Positions 22,091-33,939 are shown, counted from the first letter of the stretch. The stretch: 64,000 nt of DNA from Mytilus galloprovincialis (GCF_965363235.1 NC_134842.1:39460458-39524457); one strand, 5' to 3'. Made by a program: numbers and translations. Notes: generated by a model not told the origin, from the sequence alone.

Positions 22091-22846
22091 CAGGGGCGTA
22101 GCTAGAATGAAACGATGTGCAAGCATTTGCCCAAATTTTGGAACCCTAAAAATTATGCAGAAAATGGTTTGTTTTTCGGGTTTTGGCCGTAGGACGGTTA
22201 ATTGAGATGCTACATGTACATAGGACTTATACATAATTCATGAATGAAAAACTATTGAAAAATCTTCTGAATAGAACATCTACATAGAATAAAGCATGGT
22301 TAATTGAATACATAAACAACACATTTTTGTGTTATGGAATTTCCTAAAAAGTGTCAAAAATCTGACCTTCGGGTCTTAGCAGAAACGAACTTCTTTATTA
22401 CATTGTACTTTGTCAATATTCACACAAAAATCCCGATGAATATGCAGCAATGCTAGCGATGCTAAACCGTCGTTGTTCGTTGTTAATCGTACATAATTAT
22501 GTTTTCAACAGACGTAGTACACTGAACGATCTCTCTGCGGTAGCATCCGCGAGATGTAATCAAGCGTGTTCGCCATCGAGCGACCTCCCGATTAAATTTG
22601 TCAAAATTACATGACAAGTCAGTTTCGTATGTCTCAAACAATGCTGCGATTTGTTCGTTTTTTCTATTTCCTTCAACACGAGGAAGCACATATGCGAAAA
22701 GCAGTGATTTTTCTGACTGATATCATGCAGTCGCGACTCCAGTTCCATAAATTATCATGTACCTATGTACATGTAGCTTCTCAATATTAACCGTCCTATG
22801 GCCAAAACCCGAAAAACCAAACCATTTTCCGGTACCACGATTTCCC
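22091..22846 (-). mobile_element. hAT-type DNA transposon relic
   Basis: The start CAGGGGCGTAGCTAGAATG at 22091 is a hAT-like terminus. Minus-strand frames at 22483-22748 read words such as LESRLHDIS, LPRVEGN and then FETYETDLSCNFDKFNREVA followed by RWRTR, matching the C-terminal region of hAT transposases of the THAP/ZMYM-like group. The frame changes once (22560-22748 into 22483-22689), so the coding part is a remnant. Inverted arms (22160-22245 and 22745-22846, with CGGGTTTTGGCCGTAGGACG and its complement) enclose it. The right CAGGGG end was not found. Confidence 0.6.
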
Positions 22847-22849
22847 GAG

Positions 22850-23425
22850 AAATACAAGAAAAACATTATATCCCCAAAACAAACTGATATATCCCGAGAA
22901 AAAGACTTTTTATGGTGTTATGCTACGTTTTATAGTGTTATACTACTTTTCACAATATTAAAGAATATTAATTAAAGATATTACTCGTAAATTATCATGT
23001 GGTCTATGGACGCAAAATATAATGAGACTTTCCAAGACTAGTTTTGCGTGTTTGCAGGGTGATTGGCTTTGGTAGTCACATCGCATCGGCATATTTAACG
23101 ATATCGAAGGGTTCTTATAAATCTAATGGCCGCGATTGGTACATAGCATTCCAAACAGATAAACCGTACTCTGTAAAATGTTCTCCGAAACTACAAGAGT
23201 ATAACAAATTATAATCTTGTAAAAGATTCAAGTTACTGTCCGTTTTTGTCATCTGTAATAAAACTTTAATTTTGAAACCAAATGCCGCTATTTAATGACA
23301 TTACATCATTTGAATACTCGTGAGTGTATCCTTTAAATTTTTATTTTGCAATTTCTTTTTTGCATGCCGAATTGATGTGCACGCAACTGCGTGTTGGCGT
23401 ATAGGGAGCTACGCGCCTGATTTCG
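22850..23425. other. non-coding stretch
   Basis: Mixed-composition sequence. A phrase near 23045-23120 (TTTGCGTGTTTGCAGGGTGA) has an acceptor-like CAG but is not followed by a convincing exon. Confidence 0.4.
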
Positions 23426-23429
23426 CTAT

Positions 23430-24365
23430 GTATGCTAAAACATATAAATACATTGGCACTCACACCACATCTTCCTATATCTAAATACATTATACATAGG
23501 GTTACTGGTAATCCGACTCGCAGTAAAACCCTTGACAAAGTGGGTTGCCAGTTTTGCTGTGCGAGATGTACAAGTGCGGAGCCACTTTCAGTCAGGATTA
23601 GGACGTTAAATTCATTACCTCATGCATAAGAGTGTCAGGCTCTCTGCACGTTGAGAACCCTATAACACCCTTTGAGGGGACGCGGGTCCGTAGGTGGACT
23701 GTTACGAATTCAAATTGTATTCCCTAATCAATTTATCCCTATTTTTGCAGTTTAAATTCCGCTCGACATTCATCCCGATCCCGGACGGTCAATTTTACGC
23801 GCAATTTACAGAAAACCTTGAAGTTCCATCCTTTACTGGTAGACTTTACATAGATAAATAAAGTCGTATAAGATAAGCAAAATGAGTATGTTTAATTTGA
23901 TGTGTGCCTTTTTGTGCTTCTTCGTTACATTTGTTGTTTTTATCGTTATTAAGATAATAACACAATATTGACTGCTGTACCCCAATTTTTGACATTTTTA
24001 CTCTTTGAGTATGTTTGTTTTGTTCATGCATCGTTGACAATGTAATGGAATTTTATGCGACTGTCATACAAGTGAGAGGTTTAGCTAGCTATAACACCAG
24101 GTTCAATCTACCATTTTCTCTATTAGAAAATGCCTGTACCAAGTCAGGAATATGACAGTAGTTATCTATTCGATTGATATGTTTGGACTTTTGATTTTGC
24201 CTTTTGATTTTTCACGGAGTTCAGTATTTTTGTGTTTTTACTTTTTACAGGGCATACCTTTGTGTATTGTTTATTCCTTTTAGTCTTGCGCATACATGCA
24301 ATATTTTTCACTGGACGTTAAGCAACAAACAACCAATCGAACAAACAACACAACGAACTTATATT
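23430..24365. repeat. block of interspersed repeats (families Y, X and Z, copy 2)
   Basis: ATTGGCACTCACACCACATC at 23452 is the reverse of the GATGTGGTATGATTGCC family. 23500-23800 matches 4690-4870, 23846-24245 matches 3735-4145, and CACTGGACGTTAAGCAA at about 24310 matches 4900. The small ORFs here are repeat-derived. Confidence 0.6.
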
Positions 24366-24369
24366 GTAT

Positions 24370-24890
24370 ATGTTACAGTAAATAGGTGAAATTAGGATTT
24401 ACATGTAATTACTAAAATTAAGGAATTACAATTAATTCCTGATGCACTTAGCTAATACAAGTTATTCCTCAAACGGCCCATTTATTACCAGTTATTGCTA
24501 CTTTCAAAATGACCTTTTACACCTATTTATTAACTGTTAAAACACTGATTATGTTGTAATATGGTTAGCTGATCAAAAGTTTTACTTACTGTTACATCAA
24601 TGAATACTACGAGATATAAAAAAAGAAAGCTGAGAAACATGGTTGATGAATTGTGCACTTGCAAGTTAATAGTTGGACCTGATGGAATACATATTCATGT
24701 GACCAAAAAGAACTCAATTGAATAAATACCGGCACATTGCATTGTCTTTTTTTTTTGCAGAATTGAAATCTACAGTTCGAGTGGGATAACTTTTTTTTTT
24801 AACATCTCAGCTCTTCTATACTATATGAAAAACACATATATACGCTTATAGCGTCTAGTTCAGAATGCCATACAATATTTATAATAAACT
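24370..24890. other. non-coding stretch
   Basis: AT-rich, with a T run at 24791-24800. No recognisable feature. Confidence 0.4.
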
Positions 24891-24898
24891 TTATGTAC

Positions 24899-25061
24899 CG
24901 ATTATCAGGTTATCTGCATGTTGATATCGTAAAATATCAGCTGCGAGACATAATATGAAGCTTTTTGTCGAGTGAGCGTAGCGAACGAGATCAATAAACC
25001 TTCATATAATGCCAAGCAGCTGATATTTTACAATATCATTATGCAGATAATCTGATAATCG
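24899..25061. mobile_element. foldback MITE
   Basis: The left arm has CGATTATCAGGTTATCTGCA and AATATCAGCTGC; the right arm is complementary (GCAGCTGATATT, TGCAGATAATCTGATAATCG). The centre carries GTCGAGTGAGCGTAGCGAAC. Arms are about 45 bp. Confidence 0.75.
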
Positions 25062-25064
25062 ATT

Positions 25065-26875
25065 TATCGGGCTATATTTGCTTGTTTCAGAAGTGTTTTC
25101 TTTGTTTCACCAGCACAAAAAAGATGACTTGATAAGTTCGGGTCAAACATTATGACGTCGCTGATATGTCCGGGTCAAAGTTATTAAGGCCGGGTCAACG
25201 TATTTGACGTCACAAAGACATGATATGGAATAATATTAAGAGCTGAACAGAGTGATATAGACCGTGGGACGACCGATAAGCATTGTTATTAAGTATACAC
25301 CCTTTATAAGCCCCGGATAAATGTGTTAAATGAACAGTCTGTTTGTATCCAGTCGTCCACGTGTAAGGGTATAAATCGTGCTTTTATAATGTCTTGGGTT
25401 TGATTCCCATATATTATACATTTGTACACTGGAGTTTTAGTAGATTATTTCTGCATGTATATTATTAAAAGTGTAATAGTGTGCTCGACATTTACGAAAA
25501 AAAGAGTTACAGAATAAAAGAAAGTATGCACTACAAAAAAAATCTATGTAAAGGGTTTTGGTAGAGGAGGTCTGATTCGATCAAATGAGAGGGATATTGT
25601 TCCTGTACAATTTTAATATTATTCATATTGCTTTATAAGTTAAAACGTGCGCTATTCTATTACATTGTAACAATTTCAATAGTTGAAAAATTACATGATA
25701 GTTAATGTTGCTATAATAACTTCGATATAAAAGGATGTTAAAGATCCCGGAAATCGAAATGCAAGGGAATTTAAACAGGTCTCTTTACGAGAGTTTCTTA
25801 ATGTCCACAATAATTTATCCTTCATCTTTTATCGACTAACAAACTGTCAAAAACGTATGGAAACTACATAAATCTCGTTCAACGGACAAATATAAATAGG
25901 ATTACACTTTAATGATAGTTCATAAATAGTACTCTGACTGATATATACAAATAACAGTATTTATAGCATATTGAACCAAAAACAGACCAATCATTTAATT
26001 ATGTATTTTTATAAAAAAATAATTATAGCTCAAATAAACACCATATTGTTCGAAAAAAATACATAAGCAAAACCAAATGAACAGTATCTAAAGGACATTA
26101 TGCATCGAGGTCTGTTCGAATTACTAAACGATCTGTTTAAGGATAATGTACCCCCAAAAGTTGTGTTGTTTCAAAGCTAACCATATTATAGTTTGTCATG
26201 AACTTGAATTTTGGATTCCAACATTTCAAAATAATGATTTTATAAATTTTATAAACGAGTAAATTAAAACCTATAAAATTAAAAACCCTATACAGACCTC
26301 ATTTTCAACTGACCAATAAATGTTCTGTTCACGAACTTCTCGCTATACATATTTCATGTTAATCATGAATAAGATTCTTAACGACTAGACAACACGAAAA
26401 CAGTAAGTTGATATCTTGTTCCAATAAATAGTAATTTATAAGTTATCATTTTATGCCCCTTTCTGTAGGCCAGTTTATTGCAAAATAGTGCAACACTATA
26501 AAAAAAGTAAAAATAAAGAAAAAGTGGCATGCTATTTGAACATATACCAGAGGAAAAGTTGTTCAAACCAATAATGTTGAATATTTCTTTGCATGTAAGA
26601 TAAGATCAAGATTTTGTGGCTAATAAAGCAAACAATTTTTGGGAAAAAAAACCTCACAGACTTTATAACAGAGGTGTTCGTTATATAATTATCAACATAG
26701 ATTACCCACTTGTTTGATAATGTTGTGGACTGGTAGCGGTTATCGGTTATTGTTTACAAAAGTCGCAACGACCTTCACAGATAAAAAAAAAACGAAAGTC
26801 GAATGCACCTAGAAGGTGAACTTGAGTATTAAGACCATTGAATACTTGATTTTTCCAATATCTGTAATAACAGAT
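25065..26875. other. non-coding stretch
   Basis: The part 25125-25290 has three CGGGTCAA phrases and GACGTC words, probably a repeat. The remainder is AT-rich with no recognised exon. Confidence 0.4.
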
Positions 26876-26963
26876 ATTAATAAACATTATAAATACTATT
26901 TATAATTTTTTTTCCTGTTTTCAGCGGAATCAATGCTAGTACTGCATGGCATGTAATAATCCA

Positions 26964-27121
26964 CAGGGGCCGGTCCAGCTATTGTAAAAGGGGAAGGGGG
27001 GGGGGGGGTCCCCAACCCAGGACAAATGGAGGTGGGGTTCCAGCTATATGTCCCCATTCAAATGCATTGATCGTCCAAAAAAATGGGGGTTCCATCCCCC
27101 GGACCCCCTTGGATCCGCCAC
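26964..27121 (-). mobile_element. hAT-like MITE (GGATCCGCC ends)
   Basis: It runs from CAGGGGCCGGTCCAGC to TTGGATCCGCCACTG, with GATCGTCCAAAAAAATGGGG and a G tract inside. It is the same family as 57358-57506 but in opposite orientation and at a different point of the duplicated segment, so the two inserted independently. Confidence 0.7.
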
Positions 27122-27209
27122 TGATCTATCTATTTAATACTGATGTGTCAAATATTATTAAATGAAGAACAAGGGGAACGTCTGCGGATATTTTAATAAA
27201 ATCTATAAT

Positions 27210-27310
27210 AAATAGAGGCGAAAGAAACCAGAGGGACAGTCAAACTAATATATACATTGACAACGCCATGGCTAAAAAAGAAACAGACAAATAAAAGTAC
27301 ACAAAAAACA
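27210..27310 (-). repeat. fragment of the GCCATGGCGTTGTCA repeat family
   Basis: TTGACAACGCCATGGCTAAA is the reverse complement of the phrase at 18869. It is shared with copy B (57570-57745), so it was present before the segmental duplication. Confidence 0.6.
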
Positions 27311-28820
27311 ACAAAGAAAACTATAAAGCAGCAAACTATATAGACCGAATTCGTCTGTCCTTATAATGCATATATTTACTAATTAACATTTGCTTCTTAT
27401 TGATTTTGCTATTTTCTATTTAAATAATAAAAATCATCCAACGTCCCGAGACGGTTAAATTTTGATTCCATTCTTAAACTTACAAACTATGCTTTTATTT
27501 TAGGTACAACTGAAAATTCGAAAAAAAGTTACTGCTTTATTGAATTATGTGTAATATTCAACCAAATATAAATTTACCATCTTAAATCTCATATTTCAGA
27601 TAAAACCATGATATCAATCGTTCTAATTTTAATTGACCTAAAATAATTATTGTATTTTCCACCACCGAAGACCAAAACATTATTTTAAATTCAGAGTTTC
27701 TCCACATTTTATTGTGTTAAATTATGAAACAAAACATTTGGGTTAAATAAACTTAAAACTAAAAAGTAATAAATGTTTTCGCTAAAAACATCTCTGACTC
27801 CGACAAAGAAACAATGCACAACCCCCTTTTTGAAGTTATAAAATTTCTCCCTAAACGCTTCTAAATACATGTATGACGTCTTTACTCCCCGTGGAACTAC
27901 ATATTATATTTAACCAAAATCCTCGCACATTTTAATCGAGAATAAAAGGCTGAAGAAAAATTCATTAATCATTGTTAAAATAAATGGAATAATATATGTA
28001 ATCGTAAAAAAATTGTATTTGTTTTTATCGGATCAATTTGGTAAATTTATATAAAAAAAAAGTCGTCATTATCAATTTCTTTAAGGTTTTTTGTGAATGA
28101 ATTATTAAAAAATAACATTGACACGTTATTTATACTTCCATGGATTTTCCCTTTTTCAAAATATCTAGGATGTCAAGTTTTAAATTTTAGGAAATCGTGA
28201 TGCTTTAAAATAGAAAAACCTGATTCAATTCTTTCAGAAATTCGTTTTTATTTTATTTTAAATTCAGGCTGGATAAAGATCCGTTGATATTTCAAGTGAG
28301 TAGTTATAGTTATGCTATTAAGAAATAATGGGCTTTAAAAATATTCTATAACCAAATATTTTTTTCCGTTTAAAACGTTCTTTGTCAATGGATTGAATTG
28401 AAATTTTAAGCACTTTCACTTTAATAATTTAAAGATGATTGAACATATTGCCCGCTTACTAATTAAACTTATTGTTGCAGAACTACTTGTATTTGAACAT
28501 AACGAGTCTTCTTTTGTCTAACACTTGTGTGCTCATTTTGCATAAATCACACCAATAAGCAATAGAAAAGTTGGTGATAAAAATTGCAACACCTCAAATA
28601 GACAACAAACTCAAAGCCCTGCACACAAAACTGAAGAATCGGAAAAGTAAAAACCATTGAAGTTCAATTTTTGTGATTTGTGTGATTTGTGTGAATCTTG
28701 AATTTTAATCCGTTGATTGTTCACATCTATCGTTTTATCATGTAAGTTGCTTGGTATTTCTTTGAATTGGTCAAATTAAATCATAAAGGGGGAGGGATAA
28801 GGAGTGGTCCTTTAGAATTA

Positions 28821-29029
28821 GCATTAGAATCGGAATAACAGTACTGTAGTTGAAGAGTTGCCACCGTCAATTTTGATTTGACGGTCGCAAATCTCCGTTT
28901 TACTGTCTCCGCTACGCGTCGCCAGTAAAACTGCATTTGCGACCGTCAAATCTACAATTGACGGTGGCAACTCTTCAACTACAGTACTGTTATTCCTTAA
29001 CTACAGTACTGTTATTCCGATTCTAATGC
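28821..29029. mobile_element. foldback MITE, first copy
   Basis: Ends GCATTAGAATCGGAATAACA and its complement. The arms contain GAAGAGTTGCCACCGTCAAT and TTTGACGGTCGCAAAT around a short centre with TCTCCGCTACGCGTCGCC. A small internal duplication of ACTACAGTACTGTTATTCC lies near the right end. It stands where copy B carries the first exon. Confidence 0.8.
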
Positions 29030-29392
29030 ATTACAAAAAGAAAAAAATACGATAAAACTTTAAAAAATGTCTAAATTTGTCAAATAAAAAAAATTCCGCG
29101 AAACTTCATGAATGATTTTGGCACAAAGACGTCATGGCTAAACGTGACGTCATACAAATGAAAACTTACAAACTGGAGGTTATTACGTTACCTGTACGCT
29201 TCAAATTCGAATAAAATTACATTAAAACGGCAAATTCGAGGTAGGTGTTGTTTTATTTTCGATTATATAGTAGTAATCGAACATTTGTTGATTCATCAAT
29301 TCAAAATGGCGGGTCTCTCCTTAGTTACGCCTGGTCAACTGTGGATTTGACGGCAACTTTTAGCCAATGAAAAAAATTGTTACATCCATATT

Positions 29393-29548
29393 GCATTAGA
29401 ATTGAAGAGTTGCCACCGTCAATTTTGATTTGACGGTCGCAAATCTCCGTTTTACTGTCTCCGCTACGCGTCGCCAGTAAAACTGCATTTGCGACCGTCA
29501 AATCTACAATTGACGGTGGCAACTCTTCAACTACAGTACTGTTATTCC
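29393..29548. mobile_element. foldback MITE, second copy
   Basis: The same hairpin as 28821-29029, nearly identical over the arms and loop, about 570 bp downstream in the same orientation. The minus-strand ORF over it is a palindrome artefact. Confidence 0.8.
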
Positions 29549-29559
29549 TTAAATCAACG

Positions 29560-30740
29560 CCACTTTGCTTATTTGAATATTATACTAAAGAAATCGGGTA
29601 CGGGTCACGGAAATTACTAAAAATGATAGGGAATTTTGAAAAAATAGTCTATTTTAATTTTAATTTAAGTGATAGACAGGTTGCCGGGGCAGAAAATGAA
29701 TAAACACAACAATATACACCATTTAAACGAAACATAATGACTGTTGTTGCAAAAATACAGGTTCCTGAGCTATTTTAAATATCGAAGCGAGAGGCCTTTA
29801 ACATTGCAGTGTAAAATACAGGCTAAAATGGCTGAAACGTCAAATTTGCCAACTTCGTGTTGAAAATTGGCTTACAAGGTCATTATGAAAACATGTTGCC
29901 GGGGTGGATTTTGAAACTTGAATTTCCAAAGAATAAGCAAGTCCAAACCTTGTATGTGTAGTCGTTGAACTTTAGGTTCCCACGTAAAATTAAAATGTCA
30001 CTATTTCAATAAGAAGAATAAACTCACGAAATGACGAAAAATTCACTAAATTCACGTTCTTTGTTTTGATTTTGACCGCCTGACAACTTTACGGAAATAT
30101 CAAAGTGATTGTAAACAAGGACTCTGTGACGGGCAACTTATTATATCCGTGTTTTAAAGATTTTAATGATATCAAGCCTATCAAGCCAGTCTAGTTCAAA
30201 CTGGTCCGAGACCACCATTGTCGTCCCTTGATTTTCGTTGTTCACAAATATAGTCCCTAGTGTTGACAGTGGGTTACTTGCCATTAATTTTTATACCCCT
30301 TCCAAATTTATTTCTTCATGTTCAATGCCTCAAATTGCAAGTAGGGGGATGAAATTACACTGTAAAAAAATTTGGGTCCAGAATTTTAAAGGAAAGTAGT
30401 GATTTGGTCCAGCTGAAAAAGGTTGAAAATGAGCACTTCGGAAGCTGTCTAAAGATTTCAAGACGCCCTAAACACAAAAGTGTCCACATTTTGAGTTAGA
30501 GGCGATGAAGTTTTCTATAAATTTGATATAATTTGTCCCAAAAGTAGTACAACACACTGTAAAAGTTTCTTTGAGAAAGCGCAGGTGGGATTTTTTTTAT
30601 TTTCATTTATGTTCTAAAAGAAATGCACTACTAATTAATTGTGTTCTCGGACCAACTACTATCACGTGGTACAATTCTCATTTACATATTATGAATATTA
30701 ATTAGCAAAACCACTACTCATTTCTGGCAATGTAAAGTCT
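29560..30740. repeat. copy A-private non-coding block
   Basis: It contains phrases I recall as a bivalve interspersed repeat (GAATTTTAAAGGAAAGTAGT, GGTCCAGCTGAAAAAGG, GAGCACTTCGGAAGCTG at about 30380-30450) and two GTTGCCGGGG phrases (29682 and 29903). There is no counterpart in copy B and no exon. Confidence 0.45.
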
Positions 30741-30744
30741 ACGA

Positions 30745-30968
30745 ATTGTCAAAGGCCAAGACACTGTTATCGGTAATATTTATACATGAATATGATGAGC
30801 TGGTAGTGAGGTCTAATGTATAAAATCACATTCATAAAATAGAAAAAAATGCATGTCGTTACAATTATTCTATTTATAGATTATCGAGCTTAGTCACAAT
30901 AAGGAAGAATAGATTTCCAATTTCCTTCCCAGAATATGGGTATGTACATTAGAAAAATGATATGAATT
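30745..30968. other. unusually conserved intronic block (copy A)
   Basis: Aligned by eye with 60525-60748 it is close to identical over about 220 bp, clearly better preserved than neighbouring intron sequence. It has no open frame across its length. It may be an enhancer, an RNA element or a recently converted stretch. Confidence 0.5.
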
Positions 30969-30999
30969 GAATGGTTTTACACTAGTTATTGTGGGCCCT

Positions 31000-31140
31000 T
31001 TATAGCTTGTTGTTCAGTGTGAGCCAAGGCTCCGTGTTGAAGGCCGTACATTGACCTATAATGGTTTACTTTTATAAATTATTATTTGGATATAGAGTTT
31101 TCTCATTGGCACTCACACCACATCTTTCTATATCTATATA
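31000..31140 (-). repeat. GATGTGGTATGATTGCC-family fragment, reverse
   Basis: GAGCCAAGGCTCCGTGTTGA and CATTGGCACTCACACCACAT are the reverse of the family seen at 31515 and 61495. Private to copy A. Confidence 0.6.
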
Positions 31141-31499
31141 TTGCTTTGTTCAATTTGTATAGAAAATTAAAAAAAAACCACGCATAATTGCAATATTAAC
31201 GCAATATCAAATAGGAAAATTTAAAACTTTTGAAAAAGAAAAAAACAGCCAGCGGTAAAAATAAACCCCAATTCACCAGCCTGTTATTATAAATGTCAAA
31301 ATGTTAGGATCGTCTTGTTTAACATTCAATGTTTATTATATATTCCAAATATTAGAAACCGAATGCTTAAATCATAAGTTATAATTATTACGAAACATTT
31401 TTTTCTTAAATAGGCCTCCAGTTGTTTCTATCTTTTTTTTTCTCAATTCGTTCTTCAAATGAGGATAATTTTATTGTCATTTACAATTCGACTTTTAAG

Positions 31500-31700
31500 T
31501 ATACAACTGATATAAGAAGATGTGGTATGAGTGCCAAACAGACAACTCTCCATCCAAGTCACGATTTGTTGAAAAGAAACACCGCTATAGGTCAAAGTAA
31601 GGCCTTCAACACAGATCCTTGGCTCAAACCAAAGAGCAAGCCATATATGCCCCCACAAATGACTAGTAGTAAACCATTAAATTGGGAACGGTTAAATCTA
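31500..31700 (+). repeat. GATGTGGTATGATTGCC-family repeat
   Basis: It starts ATATAAGAAGATGTGGTATG and continues AGACAACTCTCCATCCAAGT. It is shared at the matching place in copy B (61485-61690), so it predates the duplication. The ORFs on both strands are repeat-borne. Confidence 0.65.
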
Positions 31701-31898
31701 TACATAAAAAAGAGAAACGAGAAACCCAAAGTCTTATGAACAACACCAACAAACAACAACTACTGAACACCAGGTTACTGTGTGCAAGCTTTAGTAACCA
31801 TGTTACCTCAAGTTACTAAAATATTCTATAGAAACAACAAATAAAAAGATAATGGTGGTTAGATACACATACATGTACGATATATATTTATGACCATT

Positions 31899-32996
31899 TT
31901 TGTCGAGCCTGCAACTTTTGTTGCAGAAAGCTCGACATAGGGATAGAGATCCGGCGGCGACTACGGCGGCGGCGGCGGCGGCGTCGTTAGCTCACTTCTT
32001 TAAAGCTTTATATTTTAGAAGGTAGAAGACTTGGATGCTTCATACTTTGTATATAGAGGCCCCATGTTACGAAGTTTCTGTCAGTCACATGTCCAATGTC
32101 CTTGACCTCATTTTCATGGTTGAGTGATTGATTGAAAAAAAGTTCAATTTTTTTTGTAATGTGAAATTCTCTCTTATTATAAGTAATAGGATAACTATAT
32201 TTGGTATGTGCGTACCTTGTAAGGTCCTCATGCCCGTTTTCACTTGACCTCGACCTCATTTCAAGGATCAGTAAACAAGGTGAAGTTTTGGTGGTAAAGT
32301 CCATATCTGAGATACTTTAAGCAGTAGGTCTAGTATATTCGGTGTATGGAAGGACTGTAAGGTGTACATGTCCAACTGGCAGGTGTCATCTGACCTTGAC
32401 CTCATTTTCATGGTTCAGTGGTTATAGTTCGATTTTTGTGTTTTGGTCTGTTTTTCTCATACTTTATGCAATAGGTCTGCTATAATTGTTGTATGGAATG
32501 ATTGGCAGGTGTGCATGTCTAGCGGGCAGATGTCATCTGACGTTGACCTCATTTTCATGGTTCAGTGGTCAAAGTAAAGTTTTTCAGATTTGGTGTTTTT
32601 CTCTAATACTATATGCCATAAATCAACTATATTTGGTGTATGGAAATATTTTATGATCTATATGTCAGTAGCGCAGGTTTTATTTGACCTTGACCTCATT
32701 TTCAAGGTGCATTGCTCAGTGTTGACTTTTTTGTGTTTTGGTTTGTTTTTCTTAAACTATAAGCAATAGGTCAACTGTATTTGTTGAATGGAAAAATTGT
32801 TAGCTGTTCATGTCTGCCTGCCATGGTTCATCTGACCTTGACCTCATTTTCATGGTTCATTGGTATATATGTTTAGTTATCTTGGTGCATGTTAAGTTTA
32901 TGTGACAGTTTTAATAAGGCTTTATATTTAGGACTATCAACATAATATCAATGTATAATAAAGAAGGCGAGACATTTCAGTGTGTGCACTCTTGTT
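31899..32996. repeat. bivalve repeat with 147-bp internal period
   Basis: It begins TTTTGTCGAGCCTGCAACTT, immediately followed by an inverted GTTGCAGAAAGCTCGACA, then a GGC-rich run, and ends GGCGAGACATTTCAGTGTGT. Six TTGACCTCATTTTCATGG phrases recur, their GACCTCA starts near 32104, 32252, 32398, 32545, 32692 and 32840 (146-148 bp apart). It lies inside the intron upstream of the copy A HYD1-type exon and is absent from copy B. The 98-residue minus ORF is repeat-derived. Confidence 0.8.
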
Positions 32997-33307
32997 TGTT
33001 ATTGTAATGAAAATTAGATTAAAACTGCAAAAATCTGGGGAATATTTTTTCATAAGTATGAAACCGGATATGAAGAACCATGATTTGGTGGTATTACACC
33101 TTCAATCGGGTATTTTTTAAATCAGTTATCAATTTATTTTAACTTGAATATCGGCAAACCCTGATTGATAATATTGAAGTGTCTTTTAAGATAAGTTAGG
33201 AGTAAAAATCTACCAGAACTTCGGTTAAAACTCTTTTTATATCTTTTAATGGCTTCATGTACTATGTATATCATGTAAATAAAAGTACTTTATTTTGTTT
33301 TATTTAG

Positions 33308-33699
33308 ACACATATTATCATCACACTGACAGGGCATCTGCGCAACAAATTCTGGAATCTGGAAAAATTTTGAAGTCCGAAGAGAAATATGGAGATGCAG
33401 TTGGCGGTGATGGCACGTATCTTACAAAAATGGGCCCCTCACACTCAAAGCACGCAATTGCAAAGAATAATTACGACGGGGTTACATCAAGATTTTATGA
33501 AGACAAAGTCAATTCCGGCAAAACAGATGTCGCCATTGAATTTAAAATGGCAAAAGGAACCGTGTATGACCATTCAAAGGACTTGAAACGTGATGTACAC
33601 AGATATCCTGATAATGTTGATCTCAAGCAAGTAACCGATCTCAAGTTTCATGTTCGCGGTGATAAAGGTTTACACACATTTGAACCTCAAAAGAAATAA
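33308..33699 (+). CDS. HYD1-type ADP-ribosyltransferase-like domain exon (copy A)
   Basis: The acceptor TTTTGTTTTATTTAG is followed by a phase-1 exon of about 130 residues with a stop at 33699. Motifs in order: YYHHT, ASAQQILESGKI, the glycine-rich GGDGTYLTKMGPS, KTDVAIEFKMAKGT and FHVRGDKGLHTFEP. The YHxT, GDGxYLT and later acidic residues match the HYD1-signature ADP-ribosyltransferase fold (established family; the assignment is by pattern). The frame is intact and differs from copy B at 13 of about 130 residues. No partner first exon was found at the expected upstream place, so expression is doubtful. A polyA signal AATAAA lies at 33826. Confidence 0.65.
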
Positions 33700-33825
33700 G
33701 CAACTTTTCAATAAATTTTCGTCTGAACAGCTTTTAATAGGTATACTATTGTTTCGTTGTTTCGGATTTTTTGCTTTACTTATAGTTTTCAGCATCAACT
33801 TTATTACTGAGTCTTGTTAATGAAA

Positions 33826-33831
33826 AATAAA
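33826..33831 (+). terminator. polyadenylation signal, copy A
   Basis: AATAAA 127 bp after the stop codon. Conserved at the equivalent place in copy B. Confidence 0.6.
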
Positions 33832-33939
33832 GTATTAATAATATAGTAACAAGCCTATCTATCATGAAATATACTGTAGTTACTACATTGTATGATTAAA
33901 ATTCAGTAAATTACATTCGACGACTTATTTATAAAACAA

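Larger units (their letters stand above)
26880..33935. repeat. segmental duplication, copy A
   Basis: It corresponds, with private insertions, to 57230-63885 in the same orientation. Matching blocks start at GGAATCAATGCTAGTACTGC (26926 and 57280) and run through TCTAGGATGTCAAG (28166 and 59059), CACTGTTATCGGTAATATTT (30761 and 60541) and the HYD1-type exon. They end at ATTACATTCGACGA (33911 and 63876). Private to copy A are several MITEs and the 147-bp-period repeat. Confidence 0.85.

Noticed and set aside
23452-23629. ORFs on both strands in the repeat block
   Set aside because: They follow from interspersed repeats (reverse GATGTGGTATGATTGCC family and family Y).
25385-25412. tRNA-like GGTTTGATTCCC
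   Set aside because: No acceptor or anticodon stems could be found upstream.
29325-29522. 65-residue minus-strand ORF
   Set aside because: It covers the foldback MITE; the same frame arises from the palindrome arms.
31422-31739. 105-residue ORF and its minus-strand shadow
   Set aside because: Repeat-borne; the copy B equivalent has a different open frame.
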